Positions 11,142 to 19,480 of a stretch of 43,557 nt of DNA are shown here, in pieces (the stretch's first letter is position 1; the number at the start of each line of letters is the position of its first letter). Location of the stretch: the NCBI GenBank assembly GCA_018266955.1, contig JAFDZI010000027.1, forward strand, positions 1 through 43,557, read 5' to 3'. Position numbers and translations under genes: made by a program. Under the pieces are notes generated by a model. It had not been told where the DNA came from, made no database searches, and worked only from the letters and a program-made list of their open reading frames with translations. This DNA is from Bacteroidota bacterium. GTDB taxonomy: Bacteria > Bacteroidota > Bacteroidia > Flavobacteriales > Weeksellaceae.

Positions 11142-11555
11142 ATGAAAAAATTAGCCCTTATTTTCGCAATACTGTTTGTTGTAGTTAGTTGTACAACAAA
11201 CAACACGATTGGATCTACCAAAAAATCCAAAGCACAACCTAGCCTTTACAGCACACAATGGACCTTGGCCGAAGTTGTTAAAGGTAAAAACCCTACCATG
11301 GTTTTAGAAAATGGTAAAATCAGTGGAAATGCTGGTTGCAACAACTATTTTGGTAGCTTCGAAATGGATACAACCCAAGGAAGTTTAAAAATAAATAATT
11401 TAGGAACTACCCGAATGGCTTGTCCTAATATGAGTGCAGAAAGTAATTTTCTGAAAATTTTAGGAGAAACCAACCGCTATATCGTCAATGGTGAGCATCT
11501 GGAATTGTACAAGGACAATTTATTGCTTTTGAAAATGATAAAACTTTCAAAATAA
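11142..11555 (+). CDS. META-domain (HslJ-like) lipoprotein
   Basis: A 137-residue exported lipoprotein: a hydrophobic signal with lipobox VVVSC (Cys17), then a META domain. The domain shows the expected order of W (STQWTLAEV), the glycine turn SGNAGCNNYFGSFE, the TTRMACPN strand and a final LYKDNLLLLKM strand. E. coli HslJ, of the same fold, is linked to novobiocin resistance; the molecular role of this protein is unknown. It lies 18 nt after pheT with a terminator right behind it, so it is likely the last gene of that operon. Confidence 0.85.
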   Translation: MKKLALIFAILFVVVSCTTNNTIGSTKKSKAQPSLYSTQWTLAEVVKGKNPTMVLENGKISGNAGCNNYFGSFEMDTTQGSLKINNLGTTRMACPNMSAESNFLKILGETNRYIVNGEHLELYKDNLLLLKMIKLSK

Positions 11556-11562
11556 TTCTACA

Positions 11563-11593
11563 AGAGGCTGTCCGAAAGGGATAGCCTCTTTTT
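11563..11593 (+). terminator. Terminator after the pheT operon
   Basis: The stem AGAGGCTGTCC (11563-11573) pairs with GGGATAGCCTCT (11578-11589) around a GAAA loop and is followed by T5. It separates the plus-strand operon from the convergent TonB receptor gene. Confidence 0.85.
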
Positions 11594-11624
11594 AATTGAA
11601 CAAACTTTACTACACTTATTAAAT

Positions 11625-14069
11625 TTAAAAAGGAATAATAAGTTTGAATGTCCATTTTCTGCCCATATTGTAAATCCCATTGTGCGAATTGTTGGTACTG
11701 TAATTATTTTCAAAATACTTTAAACGATTGAGGTGCGACTGATAGGCTTTATCCAAAATATTTTGTACTTGTACGCTCCATTTTACATTCGTTCTTCCAA
11801 TTTTCATATCTACAAAAAATCCGACATGGAATAAAGTATAGTCCGCTGTCCTTGTTTCGGTATCGTTTAGCCCCAAAAATCGGTTTTGAGTGGCATGGTG
11901 TTCCACTTCAAATTTAGGACTAATTGAAGTCTGGGCAAAAGGAAGTTCCCAGCGATATTGCAGAGCAGTTGTAAAGGTAAATGGTGGGATTAACGGTAAG
12001 TATTCTCCTTCCACACCTTTATTTTCAAAGACTTTGTTTTTATTGTTCCCTTGGACAAAAGACATACTATTGTCCCAACGCAATCTTTTATTCTTCATAA
12101 ACAAAGACCACCATAATTCTGCACCATACAACTGTGCCCATGATTGTTGGTATTGGTAGGTTTTATTTCCTTGGTTATCCACAATAGGTTTCCCTACCCC
12201 ATCGGCCAATACCGCCATATAAATATAATTTTGAATTGAATTATGAAAAACATTGAGTTCGCCATTAAAGTTTTGTGACTGAAAAGAAATTCCCAAATCC
12301 TCTTGTAATGAAAATTCTGGTTTAAAGTTTTTATTTCCCAGATAGATAATCTGAGCTCCAGGATCCAATCCATTACTGCCTATTTCTGTACTGTTTGGCG
12401 CTCGATAACCTCTTCCGATATTCGCTTTTAGTGCTATTTTTTTAGAGATTTGATAAGTACCACCCAAACTCCCACTGATGCCATTAAAGCTTTGTTGAAA
12501 AGCTTCAAATTGCAATTTGGCATTTTCTTGATACTCAGGAATAGGTTGTGCAAATCCTGATAAAGGTTGAATTTTTACCCAAAAATTATCCCACGAGATG
12601 TATCTACTATCATATCGTAGTCCTCCACTCATTGTCCATTTATTTTTTTTCCATTTTAAATACATAGATACACCAGTGTCTGCTAAATAGTAATCCGGAA
12701 TAGGGAAATCTGTGGCTTGTTGATTTTTATTTTTTTGAAACATTCCATTGATTCCCAAAGATAATTCCCAATAATTCCGTAAAGGCAGGGTATATCGTGC
12801 TGAATAATTCAATGATTGAAGACGCATCCACATACCAGCTAATGAAGGTTGTGTAGGATGAGTAAATTCCTTACGAACATTTTGCTGAACACCCAATAAC
12901 ACATCGGCCAAGCCATTTCCTATTTCATATTGATTTTTCAGATAGATACGATGGTGCATAATTTGTTGAGCCAAAACCGGAATGGTATAGGAATTAAGCT
13001 CTTTCTCACTCACCACTGGTCTTTGCTCTACAATATCCAGATTGCCTTCCGCAATTTGTTTTGTAAATTTACGGCTTTTGGCATCTCTGCTTCCATCCGG
13101 AATACCTTGATGGTTATTGTAATGAGTAAAGTGCAGTTGCGTGTAACCTCGATCTGTATTCAGTCCAGCCATAAATGAAAAATTCATTACATTGAAATTT
13201 GTAAGATATACTCTGCCATCAATGGGATTGGTGTAATTTTTTGCCATTCTGTACGAGGTATTCATACTGGTCACCCATTTTCCTTTGGCATAATCCAAAC
13301 GAAGACCAGATCCTAGTAAGTCATTATTACCTTGCCATTCACCTATCCATTTACCATGAATAACACCATCGTTTTTGGTGGGAACAAAAGGAAACAAACT
13401 TACCACTCCTGCTATGGCATCCGATCCATAGAGCAAACTTGCAGGGCCTTTTACCACCTCAGCTTTTACTATATTATAGTCATCAACCTCTAAGCCGTGT
13501 TCGTCTCCATACTGTTGACCTTCCTGACGCATTCCATCATACAATGTTAAAACCCTATTGTAACCCAAGCCACGAATAAAAGGTTTAGAAATATTGGGTC
13601 CCGTTTTCACAGCATTTAGTCCCGGAACATTTTTCACCAAAGCATCCACGATATTATTTTCCGAAGTTTTTTCAATCTGTTGTGTACTGACTGCTGTTAT
13701 TGCAATTGGATTTTCTCGAATGAGTGTTGACTTGGCCACTCCAGTAATTATTACTCCTTCCAAAATTTTTGATTGAGGCTGAAGTTGAATTGGATAACTA
13801 TCTCTGGTGGATACAATACTAAATTCTTGTTTTTCATATCCCTTTGACTCTATACTTGCTTTAATTTCTTGGGCATGCAAAGTAATTTCCCAATGTATTT
13901 TACCATTTCTACCTTGATATTTTATAGCTGGATCTGTATCTATATTTAGAATAAACTCTTTAAGAAATTGTCCCGTTTCCGAATTACTCACCTCAATGGT
14001 AACCAATCGTTGTTGCGCATGAAAAAGATTTATTTGAAATGTAAAAATTAAAAAGAAGAAATACTTCAT
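11625..14069 (-). CDS. TonB-dependent outer-membrane receptor
   Basis: An 814-residue outer-membrane receptor with a signal peptide (about residues 1-18, ending HAQQ), a CarboxypepD-regulatory-like beta domain (about 20-100), a plug domain (about 120-230) and a 22-strand barrel ending in KLIIPF, the usual C-terminal aromatic. Plug hallmarks are NVPGLNAVKTGPNISKPFIR, GYNRVLTLYDGMRQEGQQ and VEVVKGPASLLYGSDAIAGV in variant form. The stretch YGDEHGLEVDDY is rich in possible metal ligands. Substrate is not certain; a metal or siderophore is likely because a DtxR-like palindrome sits in its promoter. Transcribed alone. Confidence 0.9.
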   Translation of the reverse strand: MKYFFFLIFTFQINLFHAQQRLVTIEVSNSETGQFLKEFILNIDTDPAIKYQGRNGKIHWEITLHAQEIKASIESKGYEKQEFSIVSTRDSYPIQLQPQSKILEGVIITGVAKSTLIRENPIAITAVSTQQIEKTSENNIVDALVKNVPGLNAVKTGPNISKPFIRGLGYNRVLTLYDGMRQEGQQYGDEHGLEVDDYNIVKAEVVKGPASLLYGSDAIAGVVSLFPFVPTKNDGVIHGKWIGEWQGNNDLLGSGLRLDYAKGKWVTSMNTSYRMAKNYTNPIDGRVYLTNFNVMNFSFMAGLNTDRGYTQLHFTHYNNHQGIPDGSRDAKSRKFTKQIAEGNLDIVEQRPVVSEKELNSYTIPVLAQQIMHHRIYLKNQYEIGNGLADVLLGVQQNVRKEFTHPTQPSLAGMWMRLQSLNYSARYTLPLRNYWELSLGINGMFQKNKNQQATDFPIPDYYLADTGVSMYLKWKKNKWTMSGGLRYDSRYISWDNFWVKIQPLSGFAQPIPEYQENAKLQFEAFQQSFNGISGSLGGTYQISKKIALKANIGRGYRAPNSTEIGSNGLDPGAQIIYLGNKNFKPEFSLQEDLGISFQSQNFNGELNVFHNSIQNYIYMAVLADGVGKPIVDNQGNKTYQYQQSWAQLYGAELWWSLFMKNKRLRWDNSMSFVQGNNKNKVFENKGVEGEYLPLIPPFTFTTALQYRWELPFAQTSISPKFEVEHHATQNRFLGLNDTETRTADYTLFHVGFFVDMKIGRTNVKWSVQVQNILDKAYQSHLNRLKYFENNYSTNNSHNGIYNMGRKWTFKLIIPF

Positions 14070-14097
14070 CGGTTATAAAAGATTATTATTACAACCA

Positions 14098-14129
14098 CAA
14101 AACTAATAAAGTTAGATTTATCTAACAAA
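14098..14129 (-). promoter_or_regulatory. TonB receptor promoter with palindromic operator
   Basis: On the minus strand TTTG (14129-14126) is followed after 20 bp by TAGTTTTG (14105-14098), matching the Bacteroidetes -33/-7 pattern. Exactly between the boxes lies the perfect palindrome GTTAGAT-TT-ATCTAAC (14111-14126). Its TTAG/CTAA core and position resemble DtxR/IdeR-family metalloregulator sites, so iron- or manganese-dependent repression is likely by inference. Confidence 0.65.
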
Positions 14130-14193
14130 TAATTTTATACAGAAATAATCCAAAGCCATTTATAAGCTTCATAATGAGTCGATTTAAAAAATA

Positions 14194-14221
14194 AAAAAAA
14201 CAGTTTTAAAAATTAAAACTG
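14194..14221 (-). terminator. Terminator of the SRPBCC gene pair
   Basis: The stem CAGTTTTA (14201-14208) pairs with TAAAACTG (14214-14221); on the minus strand it runs into a T tract, 27 nt beyond the stop at 14248. Confidence 0.7.
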
Positions 14222-14247
14222 CTTTTTCTAAGGGGATTAGGATTGTA

Positions 14248-14691
14248 TTACTCCTTTTCTGATATTTTTTTTAGTTCTTGTAAAGCTTTTGGAAAATGTG
14301 CATTCATATATTCTATATATTCATCTACAGTATCCACTGTAACTGTTACAATAGTATCAGAATTTAATTCATTCAATTCATATTTTTCCTCTGCATTGGT
14401 CCATGATTGGGTAAATTCTGTCAATTCTTGCTCTTGAAAATTTTTTAATTCACCAATATGTCTAAAACATAAGACTTCAAACTCTTTTAACAAAGCTATA
14501 TCACTATACATTCCCTCTCCTTGAGGTGTGAGAAAATGAATTCTATTTCCTTGTTCAAATTTTTCGCATTGGTAATAACTTCCTGGACAAAATACTTGCG
14601 TCCATTGCTTATAGTTATCATCTTGCCATAAAGCATTCCATACTTTTTCTTTTCTGGCTTGTATTTGTATTTTAAACTGAAGTGCTTTCAT
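14248..14691 (-). CDS. SRPBCC (AHSA1-like) domain protein
   Basis: A 147-residue single-domain protein of the START-like SRPBCC superfamily, a hydrophobic-pocket fold. The N-terminal strand KALQFKIQIQARKEKVWNALW followed by DDNYKQWTQVF is the AHSA1-type opening; the strands LKEFEVLCFRHIG and a long C-terminal helix (EYIEYMNAHFPKALQELKKI) complete the fold. The ligand is unknown. The upstream gene of the same superfamily ends 2 nt before its start, so the two are a co-transcribed pair, possibly from an old duplication. Confidence 0.8.
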   Translation of the reverse strand: MKALQFKIQIQARKEKVWNALWQDDNYKQWTQVFCPGSYYQCEKFEQGNRIHFLTPQGEGMYSDIALLKEFEVLCFRHIGELKNFQEQELTEFTQSWTNAEEKYELNELNSDTIVTVTVDTVDEYIEYMNAHFPKALQELKKISEKE

Positions 14692-14693
14692 CG

Positions 14694-15239
14694 TTATTTT
14701 TTTTCTAAAATTAATTTTAAATTATCGAGGCCTTTTTGTAAATCACTACCAACAGCATCTTCCATACTGAAAAATAATTGCATCATATTCATAGGATAAG
14801 GATAAGATCCTTGAAAACTCCAACTCACTTTGGTACTTTTTGTTCCTAAATTTTCAGTTCTAAAAAGAGCTTCATTTTCTGCTTCGAAAGGGGTTTTAAA
14901 TCGCAATTTTGTTTTGATGCTTGTGTTTTCAAGCAATTCAATAATTTCTTGCTCTCCTTTTCCTACTTGTTCATTGGTACTTTCCCATGCCGCTACAAAA
15001 CCGACAGTTCCATCTATACCATGATAAGATTTTTTCATAGTAGGATCCATTTGATTCCAAACACTGAACTGATCCTGATTTTTTAAAAATTTTAAAAATT
15101 GAAAAACTTCAGCATTAGGTTTATCTATCACTACCGTACGAGTTACACTATACTCTTTCTTTAAAAACAAAGCAATAATCAAAAAAACGGCCACAAAGCC
15201 AATCAAAATTAAAACAATTTTTTTTGTAATTTTCATCAT
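14694..15239 (-). CDS. Membrane-anchored SRPBCC-family protein
   Basis: A 181-residue protein with one N-terminal transmembrane helix (about residues 8-27, IVLILIGFVAVFLIIALFL), then a polyketide-cyclase-like SRPBCC domain facing outward. The opening is YSVTRTVVIDKPNAEVFQFLKFL; the last helix is VGSDLQKGLDNLKLILE. It is widespread as a hypothetical protein in flavobacteria. ATG 15239 and ATG 15236 are both possible starts. Followed by the second SRPBCC gene 2 nt later. Confidence 0.8.
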   Translation of the reverse strand: MMKITKKIVLILIGFVAVFLIIALFLKKEYSVTRTVVIDKPNAEVFQFLKFLKNQDQFSVWNQMDPTMKKSYHGIDGTVGFVAAWESTNEQVGKGEQEIIELLENTSIKTKLRFKTPFEAENEALFRTENLGTKSTKVSWSFQGSYPYPMNMMQLFFSMEDAVGSDLQKGLDNLKLILEKK

Positions 15240-15505
15240 ATAATTATTAAAGGTTAAACTATTTTTAAATCTTTAGACAGCATACTTCAAGAACTACTAC
15301 TCAATCGCTTTGTTACTAAAAATTCTCACTTTTTGATTAAAATATATTGTTTAAATCCTAATGAAGCATTTCATTCATTACAAAATTACCAATTTTTGGT
15401 TTCTTAATGATTCAAAAGTTTTCTTTATCTTTTTTGAAATTTAATATCAATCAAATTTAGCTTCTCAATTCACAATCTATAATAGTAACTTTATTTCACC
15501 TTTGT

Positions 15506-15946
15506 CTATTGTAGCAGTTGAACAATTTCCTGAAAATTTTCTCTCTTGGCATAATCTAAAGCAGTATAGCCTTTGGTGTTCTTTAGATCTTTTTGTGCGC
15601 CTTTTGCTAAGAGTTGCTTTACCATTTCCAATTTACCATATTTTGCAGCAAACATAAGAGGTGTTTTGTTATCACAAATTTTATTTACATCTGCCCCATG
15701 CTCAAGTAAATATTTAAAAACATTTTTTGTCTCAAGTTTAATGCTTATAACCAAAGGATTATACGAACCTTCTTTGATCATAAAACACTGATTGATTTGA
15801 TTATCTGAAAAAGATTTTTGAAATTGCACCACATTATCTTCTTTGAATGCACTTACTTGTTCTTTATTCAACTCTTGTCCATACATTATATTACCAAGCA
15901 ACATTAACAAATACAGCCATTTAACATTTTTCATTTTATTCTTCAT
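15506..15946 (-). CDS. Secreted ankyrin-repeat protein
   Basis: A 146-residue protein with a signal peptide ending near residue 23 (GNIMYGQE), then about three ankyrin repeats from residue 60 on: NPLVISIKLETKNVFKYLLEHGADVN, then KTPLMFAAKYGKLEMVKQLLAKGA, then GYTALDYAKRENFQEIVQLL. Ankyrin repeats mediate protein binding; the partner is unknown. It is monocistronic, with TACATTTG on the minus strand at 15995-15988 as the likely -7 box. ATG 15946 is used; an internal Met at residue 5 is equally possible. Confidence 0.82.
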   Translation of the reverse strand: MKNKMKNVKWLYLLMLLGNIMYGQELNKEQVSAFKEDNVVQFQKSFSDNQINQCFMIKEGSYNPLVISIKLETKNVFKYLLEHGADVNKICDNKTPLMFAAKYGKLEMVKQLLAKGAQKDLKNTKGYTALDYAKRENFQEIVQLLQ

Positions 15947-15987
15947 TTTAATAATTATTTGTCAATATATTTATTATTCACATAAAA

Positions 15988-15995
15988 CAAATGTA
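15988..15995 (-). promoter_or_regulatory. -7 box of the ankyrin-repeat gene
   Basis: The minus strand reads TACATTTG (TAnnTTTG), 42 nt before the start. Confidence 0.45.
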
Positions 15996-16286
15996 TAAAT
16001 AAAAGAATTAAATAAAAATAAATTCATTTATTTTTATTTATATATCAATGAACAAAAGCATCAACATCAATCGTAATGAATTTACTTTCAACAGAATTAT
16101 ATATACAATGGTCGCCTTGACTAAAAAGAGAATGAAAAAAAAATAGTCAGTTGAAATAATAAGATTTAATCATCTTACTTTCACCATGGAACATGATTAT
16201 CTACAAATAGTAGGTGGAATGAAGGCCAAAAAATCACCCTCAGGCAACACGAAAATTCAAAAATATATCAAATAACTAGAAATAAA
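15996..16286. other. AT-rich non-coding gap
   Basis: No convincing gene is seen between the ankyrin gene promoter and the tRNA terminator. Short open frames occur on the plus strand near 16185-16275 but lack start context and family similarity. Confidence 0.5.
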
Positions 16287-16313
16287 AAAAACTCACAAAA
16301 ATTGTGAGTTTTT
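16284..16313 (-). terminator. Terminator of the tRNA operon
   Basis: A perfect 12-bp stem AAAAACTCACAA (16287-16298) / TTGTGAGTTTTT (16302-16313) with a 3-nt loop, 5 nt after the last tRNA-Arg on the minus strand, running into Ts. Confidence 0.85.
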
Positions 16314-16317
16314 AAAG

Positions 16318-16391
16318 TGAGCGCGACAGGATTCGAACCTGTGACCGTCTGCTTAGAAGGCAGATGCTCTATCCAGCTGAGCTACGCACCC
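16318..16391 (-). tRNA. tRNA-Arg (TCT), copy 1
   Basis: A 74-nt cloverleaf on the minus strand. The acceptor GGGTGCG pairs with CGCGCTC, the T-arm carries GGTTCGAATCC, and the anticodon loop CTTCTAA gives anticodon TCT (reads AGA). No encoded CCA. It is the last gene of the tRNA operon and identical to the second copy at 16566-16639. Confidence 0.97.
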
Positions 16392-16405
16392 TAATATTTC
16401 ATTAA

Positions 16406-16436
16406 AAAACTCACAGCCTAGCAAACCGTGAGTTTT
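16406..16436 (-). terminator. Hairpin between tRNA-Pro copy 1 and tRNA-Arg copy 1
   Basis: AAAACTCAC (16406-16414) pairs with GTGAGTTTT (16428-16436). It starts 1 nt beyond the 3' end of tRNA-Pro, so it may be a partial terminator or a processing signal. Confidence 0.5.
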
Positions 16437-16437
16437 G

Positions 16438-16512
16438 TCGGGGCGGCAGGATTCGAACCTGCGACCTCCTGGTCCCAAACCAGGCGCGATGACCGGACTA
16501 CGCTACGCCCCG
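16438..16512 (-). tRNA. tRNA-Pro (TGG), copy 1
   Basis: A 75-nt cloverleaf on the minus strand. The acceptor CGGGGCG pairs with CGCCCCG, the anticodon loop TTTGGGA gives TGG (reads CCA and other CCN by wobble), and the T-arm holds GGTTCGAATCC. Identical to copy 2. Confidence 0.97.
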
Positions 16513-16534
16513 ATGGCCATCTTTTGATGATAAA

Positions 16535-16564
16535 AAAAACTTATCTCTAAAGAAATAAGTTTTT
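16535..16564 (-). terminator. Hairpin after tRNA-Arg copy 2
   Basis: AAAAACTTAT (16535-16544) pairs with ATAAGTTTTT (16555-16564), 1 nt beyond the tRNA-Arg 3' end. Terminator-like on the minus strand, yet more tRNAs follow downstream. Confidence 0.5.
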
Positions 16565-16565
16565 G

Positions 16566-16639
16566 TGAGCGCGACAGGATTCGAACCTGTGACCGTCTGC
16601 TTAGAAGGCAGATGCTCTATCCAGCTGAGCTACGCACCC
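16566..16639 (-). tRNA. tRNA-Arg (TCT), copy 2
   Basis: Identical in sequence to copy 1 (16318-16391); anticodon TCT. Part of the duplicated Pro-Arg pair. Confidence 0.97.
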
Positions 16640-16669
16640 TAATTGTTTTTGAAGTACAATCTAACTTTG

Positions 16670-16744
16670 TCGGGGCGGCAGGATTCGAACCTGCGACCTC
16701 CTGGTCCCAAACCAGGCGCGATGACCGGACTACGCTACGCCCCG
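16670..16744 (-). tRNA. tRNA-Pro (TGG), copy 2
   Basis: Identical in sequence to copy 1 (16438-16512); anticodon TGG. Lies 30 nt before tRNA-Arg copy 2 in transcription order. Confidence 0.97.
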
Positions 16745-16753
16745 AAATGTATG

Positions 16754-16838
16754 CGGAGGGTATGAGATTCGAACTCATGCGACACTTTCGCGTCGACAGT
16801 TTAGCAAACTGCTCCGTTAACCACTCCGGCAACCCTCC
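16754..16838 (-). tRNA. tRNA-Ser (GCT)
   Basis: An 85-nt class II tRNA with a long variable arm, on the minus strand. The acceptor GGAGGGT pairs with ACCCTCC; the anticodon loop TTGCTAA gives GCT (reads AGC and AGT). It is the first gene of the tRNA operon. Confidence 0.97.
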
Positions 16839-16886
16839 TTTTTTTTTGCAATTCCTTAATGACCGTCTGTTCCGTAATTGCGAGTG

Positions 16887-16918
16887 CAAATATAGAATAG
16901 TTTTTATAATTCACCAAA
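16887..16918 (-). promoter_or_regulatory. Promoter of the tRNA operon
   Basis: On the minus strand TTTG (16918-16915) and TATATTTG (16894-16887) are separated by 20 bp, a full match to the Bacteroidetes -33/-7 promoter. Transcription would start about 40 nt before tRNA-Ser. Confidence 0.7.
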
Positions 16919-16940
16919 TTTATTTCCACATTTTTTTTTG

Positions 16941-16948
16941 TATTTTTG
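16941..16948 (+). promoter_or_regulatory. -7 box of the amidase gene
   Basis: TATTTTTG matches TAnnTTTG, 29 nt before ATG 16978. It places transcription start after the long upstream open frame (which runs through the tRNA genes) and so supports 16978 as the start. Confidence 0.45.
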
Positions 16949-16977
16949 AGCAAATAATCATTAAAAAAAAGCAACAA

Positions 16978-17991
16978 ATGCATAAGGCTCTATACTTCAT
17001 CGGATTAGCTTCCATAGCTCTTTCTTGTACTACACAGAAATATTATTACACTTACGATGCTAAATCAAAAAATAAAAATAATCCTTCTCCAAATACGGTA
17101 ATCGAGAAACCCAAACCTAGCATAACACATCAAGGAGAAGTAGAATTTTTTACTCAGAACATTGCCAACCCAGCTAAAAATGACAACACCATCAGTTACG
17201 GTTCCTTAGTTTCTGCAAAACCTAAAGGCTACAAGGTGACCAAAAATTTTTTCCCAGCAATGGGTCAAAACTTCAGACAACGCTATTTAATTTTACATTA
17301 TACCGCTTTGGACGAAACAAAATCCGTTGCAGTACTGTCTCAGCAAGCCGTGAGCGCACATTACCTAGTAAACGATTTAGACAATAACGAAATTTTCCAA
17401 CTGGTGGATGAAAACAAAAGAGCCTACCACGCTGGAGTCTCCAGATGGAGAAACGACTACAACCTCAACGATGCTTCCATTGGCATTGAAATCGTTAATA
17501 TGGGATTTAAAACCGATGCCAGTGGCAAAAAAGTATTCGTGGGTTACAGCGATGCTCAAATAAAAAAAGTAGCTGCTTTGGTAAAAGATATTGCGGATCG
17601 TTATATGATTGCTCCAACCAATATTTTGGGACATTCGGATATTGCTCCCACAAGAAAACAAGATCCAGGGCCATTATTTCCTTGGAAAAAACTATACGAC
17701 GAGTACCAAATTGGTATGTGGTATGATGATGCTACCATGAAAAATTTTTTAACCCAAATAAATCCAGAAGAATTTAATACACAAGTCAATACAAGTCCAT
17801 TCATCTTCAAGGTACAAACTGCGCTACAACAATTTGGTTATGATATCGTCCCGAGTGGTACTTGGGATAAGAACAACACGAAAGTGGTAGAAGCATTTCA
17901 GTACCATTTCAGACCCAGCTTATACGATGGGAAAATCGACATGGAAACATGGGCTATACTACAAGCCTTAAACCAAAAATATTCCAAATAA
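16978..17991 (+). CDS. N-acetylmuramoyl-L-alanine amidase lipoprotein (AmpD-like)
   Basis: A 337-residue lipoprotein that should cleave the muramyl-alanine amide bond of peptidoglycan. The start MHKALYFIGLASIALSC gives a signal with lipobox ALSC (Cys17). The amidase_2 domain (about residues 90-240) has the zinc ligands in RYLILHYTALDE (His), the substrate strand NDASIGIEIVNMG, and LGHSDIAPTRKQDPGPLFPW (His plus catalytic region). A C-terminal peptidoglycan-binding helical domain follows (about 265-337, VQTALQQFGYDIVPSGTWD). A longer open frame runs upstream through tRNA genes and is not coding. Confidence 0.92.
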   Translation: MHKALYFIGLASIALSCTTQKYYYTYDAKSKNKNNPSPNTVIEKPKPSITHQGEVEFFTQNIANPAKNDNTISYGSLVSAKPKGYKVTKNFFPAMGQNFRQRYLILHYTALDETKSVAVLSQQAVSAHYLVNDLDNNEIFQLVDENKRAYHAGVSRWRNDYNLNDASIGIEIVNMGFKTDASGKKVFVGYSDAQIKKVAALVKDIADRYMIAPTNILGHSDIAPTRKQDPGPLFPWKKLYDEYQIGMWYDDATMKNFLTQINPEEFNTQVNTSPFIFKVQTALQQFGYDIVPSGTWDKNNTKVVEAFQYHFRPSLYDGKIDMETWAILQALNQKYSK

Positions 17992-18002
17992 AACTATTTA
18001 AA

Positions 18003-18010
18003 TACCTTTG
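18003..18010 (+). promoter_or_regulatory. aspA -7 promoter box
   Basis: TACCTTTG matches TAnnTTTG, 52 nt before the aspA start; it would drive the aspA-glycan operon. Confidence 0.45.
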
Positions 18011-18062
18011 CAGCTTGAGGCATAAAGGTGTTTCATTACTTCAAAAATGATTAACATAAAAA

Positions 18063-19475
18063 ATGATTAATAAAATGAATTCATTTAGAACAGAAAGCGA
18101 TCTTCTAGGAGAATTACAAGTTCCTGCACAAGCCTATTACGGTGTACAAACCCAAAGAGCCATACAAAATTTCAAAATATCTGGTCAATTATTATCTTCA
18201 TACCCCGAATTTATCAAAGGTTTGGCAATGGTTAAGAAAGCGGCCGCCAAAACCAACTACGATTTAGGATTGCTTTCTGAAGAATTAAACACCAACATAA
18301 TACAAGCTTGCAACGAATTACTGGAAGGCAAAATGCACGACCAATTCCCGATTGATATGATACAAGGGGGCGCTGGAACTTCGGTGAATATGAATGCCAA
18401 TGAGGTAATTGCCAACAGAGTACTAGAAATAATGGGGAAAGAAAGAGGAGACTACGCCCATTGTTCGCCAAATGACCACATCAACCTTTCACAATCCACC
18501 AACGATGCCTACCCTACCGCTATTAAATTGGCTTTACTGCAAATGAATGAAATTTTGGTGGAAAAAGTCATCAGTATTGTACAAGCCTTCAGAAAAAAAG
18601 GAATTGAGTTTCAGGAGGTCATAAAAATGGGGAGAACACAATTGCAAGACGCTGTTCCTATGACTTTGGGACAAGAGTTTGAAGCCTTTGCCGCCAACCT
18701 AGAAGAAGACATTGAGAAATTGAATAATAATGCAAAACTCTTTGTTGAAGTTAATATGGGAGCCACTGCTATAGGCACCGGATTAAATGCACCGGTAGGC
18801 TATGCCAAAATGTGTGCAGAAAACCTAGCACAAATTTCGGGATACCCTATAGTATCTGCCGCCAATTTGGTTGAAGCAACTCCAGATACAGGTTCTTATG
18901 TCATTTATTCTTCGGCAATGAAGAGATTGGCAGTGAAATTATCAAAAATTTGCAACGACCTTCGTCTGTTGGCATCAGGACCAAGAGCTGGCTTATACGA
19001 AATCAACTTACCACCCATGCAGCCGGGAAGTTCCATTATGCCAGGAAAAGTAAATCCTGTCATTCCGGAAGTTGTAAACCAAGTTTGTTTTAAAGTAATT
19101 GGAAACGACCTTACGGTAACTTTTGCTGCAGAAGCTGGACAACTACAACTGAATGTAATGGAGCCCGTTTTGTGCCATGCCATTATGGAAAATATTCAGT
19201 TCCTTTGCAATGCCATCGATACTCTTAGAGATAAATGCGTTGTTGGGATTACTGCAAATAAAGAGGTTTGCCTGGAAATGGTAAAACATTCCATAGGAAT
19301 TGTTACAGCACTCAACCCTTATATTGGTTATAAAAACTCAACCAAAATAGCCAAGGAAGCATTGGCAACCGGCAAGTCTGTGTACAATTTGGTTTTGGAA
19401 CACCAATTACTTACCCAAGAAAAACTGGACGAAATTTTAGACCCTAAACACATGCTAACACCGCATCAATTCTAA
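18063..19475 (+). CDS. aspA: Aspartate ammonia-lyase
   Basis: A 470-residue member of the fumarase/aspartase superfamily, converting aspartate to fumarate and ammonia. The order of motifs fits AspA: YYGVQTQRAIQNF near residue 25, GAGTSVNMNANEVIANR near 105, HINLSQSTNDAYPTA, GRTQLQDAVPMTLGQEF and the superfamily signature GSSIMPGKVNPVIPEV near 320, whose loop holds the catalytic serine. ATG 18063 and ATG 18075 are both possible; the latter fits the family better. The next gene begins 5 nt after the stop, so aspA may head a longer transcript. Confidence 0.93.
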   Translation: MINKMNSFRTESDLLGELQVPAQAYYGVQTQRAIQNFKISGQLLSSYPEFIKGLAMVKKAAAKTNYDLGLLSEELNTNIIQACNELLEGKMHDQFPIDMIQGGAGTSVNMNANEVIANRVLEIMGKERGDYAHCSPNDHINLSQSTNDAYPTAIKLALLQMNEILVEKVISIVQAFRKKGIEFQEVIKMGRTQLQDAVPMTLGQEFEAFAANLEEDIEKLNNNAKLFVEVNMGATAIGTGLNAPVGYAKMCAENLAQISGYPIVSAANLVEATPDTGSYVIYSSAMKRLAVKLSKICNDLRLLASGPRAGLYEINLPPMQPGSSIMPGKVNPVIPEVVNQVCFKVIGNDLTVTFAAEAGQLQLNVMEPVLCHAIMENIQFLCNAIDTLRDKCVVGITANKEVCLEMVKHSIGIVTALNPYIGYKNSTKIAKEALATGKSVYNLVLEHQLLTQEKLDEILDPKHMLTPHQF

Positions 19476-19480
19476 ATTTT

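Noticed and set aside
16612..16977. Open frame extending the amidase gene upstream by 122 codons
   Set aside because: It runs through tRNA-Arg, tRNA-Pro and tRNA-Ser genes in the opposite direction; the lipoprotein signal begins at 16978 and a -7 box lies at 16941-16948.
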